Of a stretch of 7,482 nt of DNA, positions 1 to 4,868 are shown piece after piece. This DNA comes from Nanobdellota archaeon. Lineage in GTDB: Archaea > Nanobdellota > Nanobdellia > Pacearchaeales > GW2011-AR1. The number at the start of each line of letters is the position of its first letter. The stretch's first letter is position 1. Location: the NCBI GenBank assembly GCA_020056045.1, contig JAGVIM010000034.1, positions 1 to 7,482 of the forward strand, read 5' to 3'. Below the pieces are notes generated by a model. The model searched no databases. It saw only the letters and a program-made list of their open reading frames with translations, and had not been told where the DNA came from. A program made the translations under genes and the position numbers.

Positions 1-96
1 AAAAATTAGGATATAATCTTAATAACAGTATTAAAATAATCTCAATAAAAATACTACAAACTAACTACGACTAACCACTAACTTAACGAAATTATA

Positions 97-199
97 TGCG
101 CGGGCCGGGATTTGAACCCGGGTCAACTGGTATCTTCATTATTCTTTCTATTTAAGAGTATTTGGAAGCCAATGATTCTAACCACTGAACTACCCACGC
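97..199 (-). tRNA. tRNA-Gly (anticodon UCC) with intron
   Basis: The minus strand folds into a full cloverleaf. The acceptor stem GCGTGGG pairs with CCCGCGC with one G-U pair. The D arm is GTTC/GAAT, the anticodon stem ATTGG pairs with CCAGT, and the T arm is CCGGG-TTCAAAT-CCCGG. The discriminator base is A and no CCA is encoded. The anticodon TCC (plus-strand positions 164-166) reads GGA and, by wobble, other glycine codons. The gene spans 103 nt, and removing a 31-nt intron leaves a 72-nt tRNA. The intron sits between tRNA positions 37 and 38, the commonest archaeal site, so the tRNA splicing endonuclease should be needed. A TATA-like box lies about 28 bp upstream. Confidence 0.95.
132..162 (-). 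other. tRNA-Gly intron in a bulge-helix-bulge motif
   Basis: The intron is 31 nt. Anticodon-side CTTC pairs with GAAG near the intron 3' end and makes the 4-bp central helix. Three-base bulges flank it: CAA on the 5' side and ATA on the 3' side. Cutting after the second base of each bulge gives exact excision and restores the anticodon stem ATTGG/CCAGT. The intron interior can pair TACTCTT with AAGAATA (one mismatch). This is the form recognised by the archaeal tRNA splicing endonuclease. Confidence 0.85.
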
Positions 200-220
200 A
201 TAAATTATGATAGTTTTGAG

Positions 221-231
221 AGTTTTTTAAA
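221..231 (-). promoter_or_regulatory. TATA-like box for tRNA-Gly
   Basis: The minus strand reads TTTAAAAAACT, centred about 28 bp upstream of the tRNA-Gly 5' end. The position suits an archaeal TATA box. In such AT-rich DNA the motif alone is weak evidence. Confidence 0.4.
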
Positions 232-252
232 TCTTTGGTGTTAAGAAACCTT

Positions 253-1905
253 TTATAATTTTCTTTTTCGGATAAACGCCATAGTCTTTAATTGAAGATT
301 TCTTAATTTTTTGAACTTGTCGTAATGTTCATAGACAAATTTTCTTAAACTATTTGCAATATAAAATCTCATACCGCATTTTCTGCACATGACCAGAAAA
401 CTATAAGAAAACTTATTTTTAATATGACAATGTTTATAGGTTATTATTTCATTACAGAAAGGACATTTAGCATTAACTTCATAAATATCATCATCTATTC
501 TTTTAATTGAAACAGGCATTATATATTTTTTATATTTTGCAACTGCAGCTAGCCGGTCTTTATCAAACTTTTTTAATTCTTCATCAGTCATATTATCAGT
601 CATATTATAATTTAAATCACCAAATCGTATAAGATCTTTGATGAAAGCCATTTTATCTTTTATTATTCCTTTTTTCAAACAATGTTGGTATAATTTGCTA
701 TTAGGATAAGGTTCAACAAAATTAAGATTAACCTGGCCCTTGCAATTTTTCTTCCAATAATTTAAAGTTTCATAAGCAGATTCTGTTGTTTCGGCTACAT
801 CTCCAAATAAAAAGCAAGCTTGAATAGCAATCTTTTCTTCCATGGTGTCTCTCATTGATTTATCTATTTGTTCTGGAGTAATTCCCTTATTCATACTTTT
901 TAATACATCTTTATTCATACTTTCAAACCCATATCCAATAATGCAACAACCAGAATCTTTCATCATTCTTAATGCATCCCTGTCTAAAATACCTACTCTT
1001 AATTCTGGAAACCATTTAATATCAGTTGAATACTTTTTACTTAATTCTTTTATTCTTCTGCAAAACTCCACTAATCTTTCCTTATTAACAGCAAAACATT
1101 CATCATAAATCTGTAGTCCATTAATTTTATATTTCTTCAAAGCATATTCTATTTCTTCCATTATATTATCCAGACTTCTTGCACGATATAGATTGTCATA
1201 ATGATAACAAAAAGTACAATGGAACGGACAGTCTCGACTCCCTAAAATAGGATAAAATCTTGGATAATCATGTAAACTCATTAGTATTCCTTCGTTACAA
1301 TAATGATTGTCTAAAAATTCATCAAATCCAAATAATTCCATATCTGGAAATGGAATTGTATTAATATCTTTGATAGGTTTTCTTCTTTCATTCATAATTG
1401 TTTCGTTTCCATTTTTATAAATCAAACCATTGACTTTGATTATATCACCATCAGTCTCAAGGCATTTTACCAACTCAACAATAGTTTCCTCTCCTTCTCC
1501 AATCACACCAAAGTCTGGAAGTAAATCTTCAAACACTACCTCGGGTTCGCTTGTAATCATAGGCCCTCCAAAAATTATTTTGGGTTTAGAACTATGGGCT
1601 CTTAATGTATTAAAAATTAGTTTTGTAGCATCATATCCCATAGCATTATTTCCTGTAAGAACCAAATCATATTTTCTTTTATCCAATTCTTCATTTAATG
1701 CTTCAGTAGTAGTTTTATCAAAATGATTTAAATTTAACCCATAAATATTAGTATAACCTGCTTTCTTAAGGGCTGCAGAAACATAGCAAAGTCCCATTGG
1801 GAAAAAATAATCATAATTCTTTTTATGAAATTTAACATCAGAATTTCCTTTGTATTTGGGGGCAATTAAAAGAATATTGTATTTTCCAGTGATATTTTTA
1901 TCCAT
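253..1905 (-). CDS. B12-binding-type radical SAM protein with C-terminal zinc ribbon
   Basis: The product is a 550-residue cytosolic enzyme of unknown substrate. Residues about 8-150 look like the Rossmann-type cobalamin-binding domain that precedes many radical SAM cores; GGPMITSEPEVVF (113-125) and DFGVIGEGEETIVEL (131-145) are typical. The family's DxHxxG cobalamin-ligand motif is not visible. The radical SAM core follows, with the [4Fe-4S] cysteines C226, C230 and C233 in CxxxCxxC spacing, and a later GYGFESMNKDVLKSMNKG stretch (324-341) typical of the family. Residues 481-510 add two CxxC pairs (C481/C484, C507/C510), a likely zinc ribbon, followed by a basic tail. Relatives include methyltransferases, cyclases and C-C bond-forming enzymes, so the reaction cannot be named. 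The ATG start at 1905 fits a TATA-like box 26 bp upstream, implying a leaderless message. The gene stands alone between two tRNAs. Confidence 0.85.
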   Translation of the reverse strand: MDKNITGKYNILLIAPKYKGNSDVKFHKKNYDYFFPMGLCYVSAALKKAGYTNIYGLNLNHFDKTTTEALNEELDKRKYDLVLTGNNAMGYDATKLIFNTLRAHSSKPKIIFGGPMITSEPEVVFEDLLPDFGVIGEGEETIVELVKCLETDGDIIKVNGLIYKNGNETIMNERRKPIKDINTIPFPDMELFGFDEFLDNHYCNEGILMSLHDYPRFYPILGSRDCPFHCTFCYHYDNLYRARSLDNIMEEIEYALKKYKINGLQIYDECFAVNKERLVEFCRRIKELSKKYSTDIKWFPELRVGILDRDALRMMKDSGCCIIGYGFESMNKDVLKSMNKGITPEQIDKSMRDTMEEKIAIQACFLFGDVAETTESAYETLNYWKKNCKGQVNLNFVEPYPNSKLYQHCLKKGIIKDKMAFIKDLIRFGDLNYNMTDNMTDEELKKFDKDRLAAVAKYKKYIMPVSIKRIDDDIYEVNAKCPFCNEIITYKHCHIKNKFSYSFLVMCRKCGMRFYIANSLRKFVYEHYDKFKKLRNLQLKTMAFIRKRKL

Positions 1906-1926
1906 TGATTTAACAACCCTTAACCC

Positions 1927-1939
1927 TTTTTAATATTTT
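1927..1939 (-). promoter_or_regulatory. TATA-like box for the radical SAM gene
   Basis: The minus strand carries TATTAAAAA (1935-1927), centred 26 bp upstream of the ATG at 1905. No Shine-Dalgarno sequence lies between them, which agrees with a leaderless start. Confidence 0.45.
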
Positions 1940-1978
1940 CCATAAAAAAATAAAATCAAATAAAAATCCTGTTCAAAA

Positions 1979-2005
1979 TTTTTAATCTGCTTTGCAGATT
2001 AAAAA
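1979..2005 (-). terminator. Hairpin directly after tRNA-Arg
   Basis: A perfect 12-bp inverted repeat (TTTTTAATCTGC and GCAGATTAAAAA) surrounds a 3-nt loop. Its outer base touches the tRNA-Arg discriminator base with no gap. On the tRNA strand the first bases after the tRNA are TTTTT, which suits archaeal U-tract termination. The hairpin may stop transcription or guide 3'-end trimming; which of these is not visible. Confidence 0.6.
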
Positions 2006-2080
2006 CGCGCGAGGGAGGATTTGAACCCCCGACCAACGGCTTAGGATGCCGCGACTCTATCCAGGCTGAGCTACTCGCGC
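2006..2080 (-). tRNA. tRNA-Arg (anticodon CCU)
   Basis: The minus strand forms a complete 75-nt cloverleaf. Acceptor GCGCGAG pairs with CTCGCGC, the D arm is GCTC/GAGT, the anticodon stem GCGGC pairs with GCCGT, and the T arm is GGGGG-TTCAAAT-CCTCC with one G-U pair. The loop ATCCTAA places CCT at plus-strand positions 2043-2045, so it decodes AGG. The discriminator is G, CCA is not encoded, and no intron is present. A good TATA box lies 25 bp upstream. Confidence 0.95.
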
Positions 2081-2100
2081 ATATTATAATTTAGTAAGAG

Positions 2101-2109
2101 TTATTTATA
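2101..2109 (-). promoter_or_regulatory. TATA box for tRNA-Arg
   Basis: The minus strand reads TATAAATAA, centred 25 bp upstream of the tRNA-Arg 5' end. Both sequence and spacing fit an archaeal TATA box. Confidence 0.6.
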
Positions 2110-2125
2110 GAGTTTTTTAATGTTC

Positions 2126-3121
2126 TTATATACCATTATTAGAAATAAACCTATCCATTTTTTCTCTTAATCCTTTTCCATATCTTGCTTCTTGTTTTGC
2201 AACAACTAGTGATGCTGAATAACTTGCTATTTTTCCTGCTTGTTCTAGGTCAAGATTATTTGCTATTCCATATAAAATTCCTGCTGCATACATATCACCT
2301 GCACCATTTGTATTAATTATCTTAGTTTTATAAGAAGGAATTTCATATATCTTATCTTTACTTTTTATTAAACTTCCTTTTTCTCCTAATTTAACAACCG
2401 CAATACTGCATAGTTTAAAAATTTCATTTAAGGCTTCTTTTTCTTTTTTTCCTGTAAATACTTCTGCTTCAGATTCATTTGCAAAAACAATATCAACATA
2501 TTCTTTAATAAATTCTTTAAAAAGAGCAAGATTATTTTTAACTAAGCCTGAATCAGAGAGATCTAGAGAAATGAGGAGATTATTTTCTTTTGCTATTTTT
2601 GCAGAATAAAAAATATTTTGATTTAATTCTTTGTTTGCAAGTTGATAACCTTCTAGATGAAGAATCTTACTTTTTTTAATAAGATCTTCAATAATATCTT
2701 CTTTTTTAAAAAATAAAGAAGCACCTAAATGAACTGCAAAGCTTCTTTCAAAATCAGGAGTTATAAAAGTAATTGCATGACCAGTAATTTCATTTTCATG
2801 CTTTGATAAAAAAGAGGCAATTCCACTTTCATTTGTTTTTTCTTCGTAAAGTTTTCCATGAGAATCATTTCCTATTTTTCCTATAAATGCAGAACTTCCG
2901 CCTAATGTAGCAACCCCTGCAATAGTATTTGAAACACTTCCTCCAGGAGAGATTTTAACAGGATAATTTTCTAATTTTTTTAATATTTCCTTACTTCTTT
3001 CTTTATCAATTAATTGCATTTCTCCTTTTTTTAATCCTAGCTCAGATAATAATTTATCATCAACTTCAAAAGTAATATCTAGTAACGCACTTCCAATCCC
3101 AATAACCTGATATTTTTTCAT
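2126..3121 (-). CDS. PfkB-family sugar/nucleoside kinase, adenosine kinase-like
   Basis: A 331-residue cytosolic kinase of the ribokinase/PfkB fold, the usual family length. The N-terminus (VIGIGSALLDITFEVDD, residues 6-22) and the GEMQLID stretch (33-39) recall adenosine kinase-type members. The PfkB glycine-rich signature lies at 59-84 (PGGSVSNTIAGVATLGG, then GKIGND). The second signature is NTNGAGDMYAAG (270-281), where D276 is the expected catalytic base and GAGD forms the anion hole. The start of this motif is NTNGAGD rather than the common DTxGAGD. The likely reaction is ATP-dependent phosphorylation of adenosine or another ribose compound; related enzymes feed nucleoside and ribose-phosphate salvage in archaea. 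The substrate is inferred by resemblance only. The ATG start at 3121 matches a TATA-like box about 29 bp upstream, inside a promoter gap shared with the divergent membrane protein. Confidence 0.88.
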   Translation of the reverse strand: MKKYQVIGIGSALLDITFEVDDKLLSELGLKKGEMQLIDKERSKEILKKLENYPVKISPGGSVSNTIAGVATLGGSSAFIGKIGNDSHGKLYEEKTNESGIASFLSKHENEITGHAITFITPDFERSFAVHLGASLFFKKEDIIEDLIKKSKILHLEGYQLANKELNQNIFYSAKIAKENNLLISLDLSDSGLVKNNLALFKEFIKEYVDIVFANESEAEVFTGKKEKEALNEIFKLCSIAVVKLGEKGSLIKSKDKIYEIPSYKTKIINTNGAGDMYAAGILYGIANNLDLEQAGKIASYSASLVVAKQEARYGKGLREKMDRFISNNGI

Positions 3122-3127
3122 AGATAA

Positions 3128-3153
3128 GATTTAAAAGATAAAGTTAGTTTAAA
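3128..3153. promoter_or_regulatory. Divergent promoter pair in a 38-bp gap
   Basis: The kinase ATG (3121, minus) and the membrane-protein ATG (3160, plus) are only 38 bp apart. TTTAAAA at 3130-3136 is centred about 27 bp upstream of 3160. TTTAAA at 3148-3153 is centred about 29 bp upstream of 3121 on the minus strand. Each box therefore lies nearer to the opposite gene's start, and two preinitiation complexes would overlap. Both messages would be leaderless. Confidence 0.5.
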
Positions 3154-3159
3154 AAATAT

Positions 3160-3444
3160 ATGATAATCAAGTTACTTGGAATTTTAGATATATTTATAGG
3201 AATTTGTTTTTGGATATTTGGAATTTTTAATTTACATTTTATGTCAGAATTCGTTTTTGTATTGGGAATAATATTATTAGTAAAGGGAGTTATTTTTATG
3301 ACTCAATTAAGCATTGCAAGTATTTTAGATATTGTTTCTGCAATTATTATTATTTCTACAGTAACAGCAGGATTACCCAAAATAATTGTAATAATTATTA
3401 CCTTATTTTTATTTCAGAAAGGAATTATAAGTATTATTAGTTAA
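3160..3444 (+). CDS. Small multi-pass membrane protein, unknown function
   Basis: I do not recognise this 94-residue protein. It is almost entirely hydrophobic, rich in Ile, Leu, Val and Phe, and has few charged residues. Likely membrane helices are at about 5-23, 29-47, 51-68 and 73-92, which suggests four short passes. No catalytic motif or cysteine pair is visible. The ATG start is supported by a TATA-like box about 27 bp upstream, which gives a leaderless message. A 12-bp hairpin begins at the last base of the stop codon. It is divergent from the PfkB kinase and convergent with an 88-residue unknown protein. Similar tiny membrane proteins are common in small archaeal genomes, so no role is proposed. 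Confidence 0.7.
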   Translation: MIIKLLGILDIFIGICFWIFGIFNLHFMSEFVFVLGIILLVKGVIFMTQLSIASILDIVSAIIIISTVTAGLPKIIVIIITLFLFQKGIISIIS

Positions 3445-3473
3445 GAGAATTTTGTAAAATAACAAAATTCTCT
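3444..3473 (+). terminator. Strong hairpin at the stop of the membrane-protein gene
   Basis: AGAGAATTTTGT (3444-3455) pairs perfectly with ACAAAATTCTCT (3462-3473) around the 6-nt loop AAAATA. The stem starts on the last base of the TAA stop codon. No U-tract follows, so it may stabilise the 3' end rather than act as a classical terminator. Confidence 0.55.
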
Positions 3474-3482
3474 GAAGAGCCC

Positions 3483-3526
3483 TTTGAAAATTCATTAAAA
3501 ATGCTCTAAAAAATGAATTATTCAAA
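3483..3526 (-). terminator. Hairpin just after the 88-residue gene
   Basis: TTTGAAAATTCATT (3483-3496) pairs with AATGAATTATTCAAA (3512-3526), a 14-bp stem with one bulged base and a 15-nt loop. It lies six bases beyond the stop codon of the minus-strand gene that ends at 3533. Together with the hairpin at 3444-3473 it separates two convergent genes. Confidence 0.5.
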
Positions 3527-3532
3527 CTTCTC

Positions 3533-3799
3533 TTAAGAAAATATTTTTTCAAGTGGATTTTTTTCATATTCCCTTTCATATTTGGTCTGAGCTAATTGGA
3601 TCTGCTCTTGAGTGCAATCTCCTCTTTTAAGTGCATAATCTAAAACAGTTCTAACACCTTCTGGAATACTTGTTAATCCAAAAACTCTAACAAACCCAAT
3701 GGCCTTTTCTAAAATACCTATTGAATATTCTATTGAATTTGGTTTTCTATTATTAGGTGAAGGATCTTCTTTTCTTTGTTGTGATTTGCAATATCTCAT
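3533..3799 (-). CDS. Hypothetical protein, 88 residues, soluble and charged
   Basis: The family is not recognised. The first 25 residues are polar and basic (MRYCKSQQRKEDPSPNNRK) and look flexible. Residues about 26-88 are more ordered, with likely helices at 27-37, 48-58 and 64-78, and contain FVRVFGLTSIPEGVRTVLD (36-54). There is no membrane segment, signal peptide or metal-binding cysteine cluster; the only cysteines are C4 and C62. Support for a real gene comes from the amphipathic pattern, a TATA-like box 27 bp upstream of the ATG (so leaderless) and a hairpin just past the stop. It converges with the membrane-protein gene on its left; on its right lies the tRNA-fragment region. A short accessory or lineage-specific protein is the most that can be said. 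Confidence 0.65.
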   Translation of the reverse strand: MRYCKSQQRKEDPSPNNRKPNSIEYSIGILEKAIGFVRVFGLTSIPEGVRTVLDYALKRGDCTQEQIQLAQTKYEREYEKNPLEKIFS

Positions 3800-3822
3800 T
3801 AATTTAAATGCAATAATCAGAG

Positions 3823-3830
3823 ATTATATT
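3823..3830 (-). promoter_or_regulatory. TATA-like box for the 88-residue gene
   Basis: The minus strand reads AATATAAT, centred 27 bp upstream of the ATG at 3799. The spacing supports both the start choice and leaderless transcription. Confidence 0.5.
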
Positions 3831-3877
3831 GTTTATTGTAATAAAATATTAGATTAAAATAAAATGCAGGGAGTAGG

Positions 3878-3917
3878 TCCTAAAAATCTTATCTTCAATA
3901 AAATAATGCAGGGGATA
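3878..3917. repeat. 40-bp direct repeat, copy 1 (decayed tRNA-Leu end)
   Basis: This copy matches 4001-4040 at 37 of 40 positions, 123 bp apart. It corresponds to the last 11 nt of tRNA-Leu plus 29 nt of its downstream hairpin. All three differences are A here against G in the other copy on the plus strand. On the minus-strand RNA the hairpin stays paired, through two G-U pairs. Confidence 0.85.
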
Positions 3918-4000
3918 ACTCGCAAAAGTACTTTCTTATTATTAAATATTTACTAAAAGTCCTTTTGCTCGGGATTTGAGACCTACGGTTCAAATCAATA

Positions 4001-4040
4001 TCCTAAAAATCTTATCTTCGATAAGATAATGCGGGGGATA
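4001..4040. repeat. 40-bp direct repeat, copy 2 (functional tRNA-Leu end)
   Basis: This copy holds the true 3' end of tRNA-Leu (4030-4040) and the hairpin that follows it. It is repeated at 3878-3917 with three differences. The repeat boundary falls inside the tRNA T-arm/acceptor region, as in many tRNA-linked duplications and attachment sites. Confidence 0.85.
4005..4027 (-). terminator. Hairpin plus U-tract after tRNA-Leu
   Basis: On the minus strand ATCTTATC pairs perfectly with GATAAGAT around the loop GAA, and TTTT follows at once. The hairpin begins two bases after the tRNA 3' end. It looks like an intrinsic terminator and is also present, weakened by G-U pairs, in repeat copy 1 (about 3882-3904). 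Confidence 0.65.
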
Positions 4041-4111
4041 GGATTTGAACCTATGTAGCACTAAGCAACAGATTTTGAGTCTGTCTCGTTTGACCGCTCC
4101 GACACCCCCGC
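4030..4111 (-). tRNA. tRNA-Leu (anticodon CAA)
   Basis: The minus strand gives an 82-nt type II tRNA. Acceptor GCGGGGG pairs with CCCCCGC, the anticodon stem ACAGA pairs with TCTGT, and the T arm is ATAGG-TTCAAAT-CCTAT. A long variable arm (TGCTTAGTGCTAC) of about 13 nt is as expected for leucine. The loop CTCAAAA places CAA at plus-strand positions 4075-4077, so it decodes UUG. The discriminator is A, CCA is not encoded and there is no intron. It is divergent from the 5S rRNA gene. No convincing TATA box was found at the expected distance. Confidence 0.93.
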
Positions 4112-4192
4112 AAACAATAAAGAATTTATCTATCAAATTATTATTCTGTAAATGCTTTTTGTTTCTAAAAATCATAAATATTTGTCATATAA

Positions 4193-4205
4193 AAACCTTT
4201 ATAAA
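4193..4205 (+). promoter_or_regulatory. TATA box (with upstream BRE) for 5S rRNA
   Basis: TTTATAAA (4198-4205) is centred about 25 bp upstream of the 5S 5' end, preceded by AAACC, a plausible TFB recognition element. It is one of the clearest archaeal promoters in the window. Confidence 0.65.
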
Positions 4206-4225
4206 CCCAAAGTTTTAAGATATAT

Positions 4226-4341
4226 TGAAGACGACCATAATAGCTTGGAAACACCTGTTCCCATTTCGAACACAGAAGTTAAGCTTGCTATGTTGTTGGT
4301 TCTAGTTTCCTAACGGAAGTGAACCCAATAAGTTGTCTTCA
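4226..4341 (+). rRNA. 5S ribosomal RNA
   Basis: The universal 5S core is present: ACACCTGTTCCCAT, then GAACACAGAAGTTAAGC at 4268-4284. The ends pair as helix I, TGAAGACGAC (4226-4235) with GTTGTCTTCA (4332-4341). The length is about 116 nt; the exact ends are set by helix I and may differ by a base or two. No 16S or 23S gene is nearby, so this 5S gene is unlinked from the rRNA operon, at least within the window. It has its own TATA box, and rpoN begins only 16 bp after it. Confidence 0.93.
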
Positions 4342-4357
4342 CCTATAATTTAATAAA

Positions 4358-4558
4358 ATGATAATACCTATTAGATGTATGAGTTGTGGAAAGCCAATTG
4401 GGCACCTCTGGGAAGAATTTAAAGAAAGAGTAGAAGTTAAAGGCGAAGATTCTAAAAAAGTTCTTGATGAATTAGGGCTTGAAAGATATTGCTGCAGATC
4501 AATGTTTCTAGGGCAAGTTGATACTTTAGAACTTGTAAACAAATTTAAAAAGTTCTAA
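4358..4558 (+). CDS. rpoN: DNA-directed RNA polymerase subunit N (Rpo10)
   Basis: A 66-residue protein matching archaeal RpoN/eukaryotic Rpb10 along its whole length. The zinc-binding pattern is clear: C7 and C10 in MIIPIRCMSCGKPIG, and the adjacent pair C45-C46 in LERYCCRSM. The subunit binds zinc and helps assemble the Rpo3/Rpo11 platform of RNA polymerase. The name is shared with bacterial sigma-54 but the proteins are unrelated. In many archaea rpoN sits in an operon with ribosomal proteins L13 and S9; here it is 16 bp downstream of 5S rRNA and none of those partners is present. The only AT-rich box (TATAAT, 4344-4349) is too close to the ATG for a leaderless start, so it may be read through from the 5S promoter. 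The start at 4358 agrees with the conserved N-terminus. Confidence 0.96.
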   Translation: MIIPIRCMSCGKPIGHLWEEFKERVEVKGEDSKKVLDELGLERYCCRSMFLGQVDTLELVNKFKKF

Positions 4559-4576
4559 AGAAGATTTAATTAGTTT

Positions 4577-4584
4577 TATATAAT
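4577..4584 (+). promoter_or_regulatory. TATA box for the RNase P protein gene
   Basis: TATATAAT lies 42 bp or less after rpoN and is centred about 21-24 bp upstream of the two candidate ATG codons (4601 and 4604). It suggests this gene has its own promoter rather than depending on rpoN. Confidence 0.5.
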
Positions 4585-4600
4585 TTAATTCTTATTGAAT

Positions 4601-4864
4601 ATGATGAAATCAGACTTAACAAGACAAGAAATTAATGAGCATATTAAAAATATATTTTTAAAAGAAAGTTCTGCAAAAGAAATTAAAAAAGCAAAAAAGC
4701 TTGCAATGAGTAAGAATATTAAACTTGGAGAATTAAGAAAAAAGTTCTGCAAGAAATGTTATTCTTTATTTAACTCAAATAATTCTGAGATAAGGATTAA
4801 AAAAGGATTTAAAATAACTAAATGTAAATGCGGACACATTAGTAGATATAAAATAAAAAATTAA
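4601..4864 (+). CDS. rnp4: RNase P protein component 4 (Rpr2/Rpp21 family)
   Basis: An 87-residue protein if started at ATG 4601. The reading frame is open from a TTG at 4595, but the tandem ATGs at 4601 and 4604 are better placed relative to the TATA box. Helical residues 8-40 lead into IKKAKKLAMSKNIKLGELRKKFCKKC, the typical Rpr2/Rpp21 layout, with a zinc ribbon at its end. The partner of RNase P RNA, it helps remove 5' leaders from pre-tRNAs. Zinc ligands are C50 and C53, then C75 and C77 in KCKCGHI. The second pair is spaced CxC where the family normally has CxxC, so geometry may differ. The basic GHISRY ending fits the family. It lies between rpoN and a convergent membrane protein whose stop is 4 bp away. 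Confidence 0.85.
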   Translation: MMKSDLTRQEINEHIKNIFLKESSAKEIKKAKKLAMSKNIKLGELRKKFCKKCYSLFNSNNSEIRIKKGFKITKCKCGHISRYKIKN

Positions 4865-4868
4865 GAAT

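Larger units (their letters stand above)
3865..4029. other. Hairpin-rich region with tRNA-3'-end-like fragments
   Basis: No gene is found here. Four plus-strand segments start alike and resemble the complement of a tRNA 3' end: TGCAGGGAGTAGGTCC (3865), TGCAGGGGATAACTCG (3907), TGCTCGGGATTTGAGACC (3966) and the true tRNA-Leu end (4030). GCAAAAGTACTTT (3922-3934) pairs with AAAGTCCTTTTGC (3956-3968), 12 of 13 positions. GATTTGAGACC (3973-3983) pairs with GGTTCAAATC (3987-3996) with one bulge; the second arm equals the conserved T-arm sequence in inverted orientation. The region may be decayed tRNA duplications or an uncharacterised structured RNA. The sequence alone does not decide. Confidence 0.5.

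Noticed and set aside
842..1726. Two plus-strand open frames (842-1108 and 1430-1726)
   Set aside because: They lie antisense inside the radical SAM gene, have low-complexity hydrophobic or serine-rich products, and no promoter.
3878..4040. attL/attR of an integrated element
   Set aside because: The repeats resemble a tRNA attachment core, but only 83 bp lies between them and there is no integrase; at most a remnant.
3865..4040. CRISPR array
   Set aside because: There are only two good repeat copies, spacing is irregular, and the repeats match a tRNA end and its terminator.
3990..4175. Minus-strand frame of 61 codons
   Set aside because: It runs straight through tRNA-Leu and its terminator; the RNA gene explains the sequence.
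4339..4542. Minus-strand frame opposite rpoN
   Set aside because: It is antisense to a conserved RNA polymerase subunit and has no family features.
4595..4603. TTG start for the RNase P protein
   Set aside because: ATG codons at 4601 and 4604 fit the TATA box and the family better.
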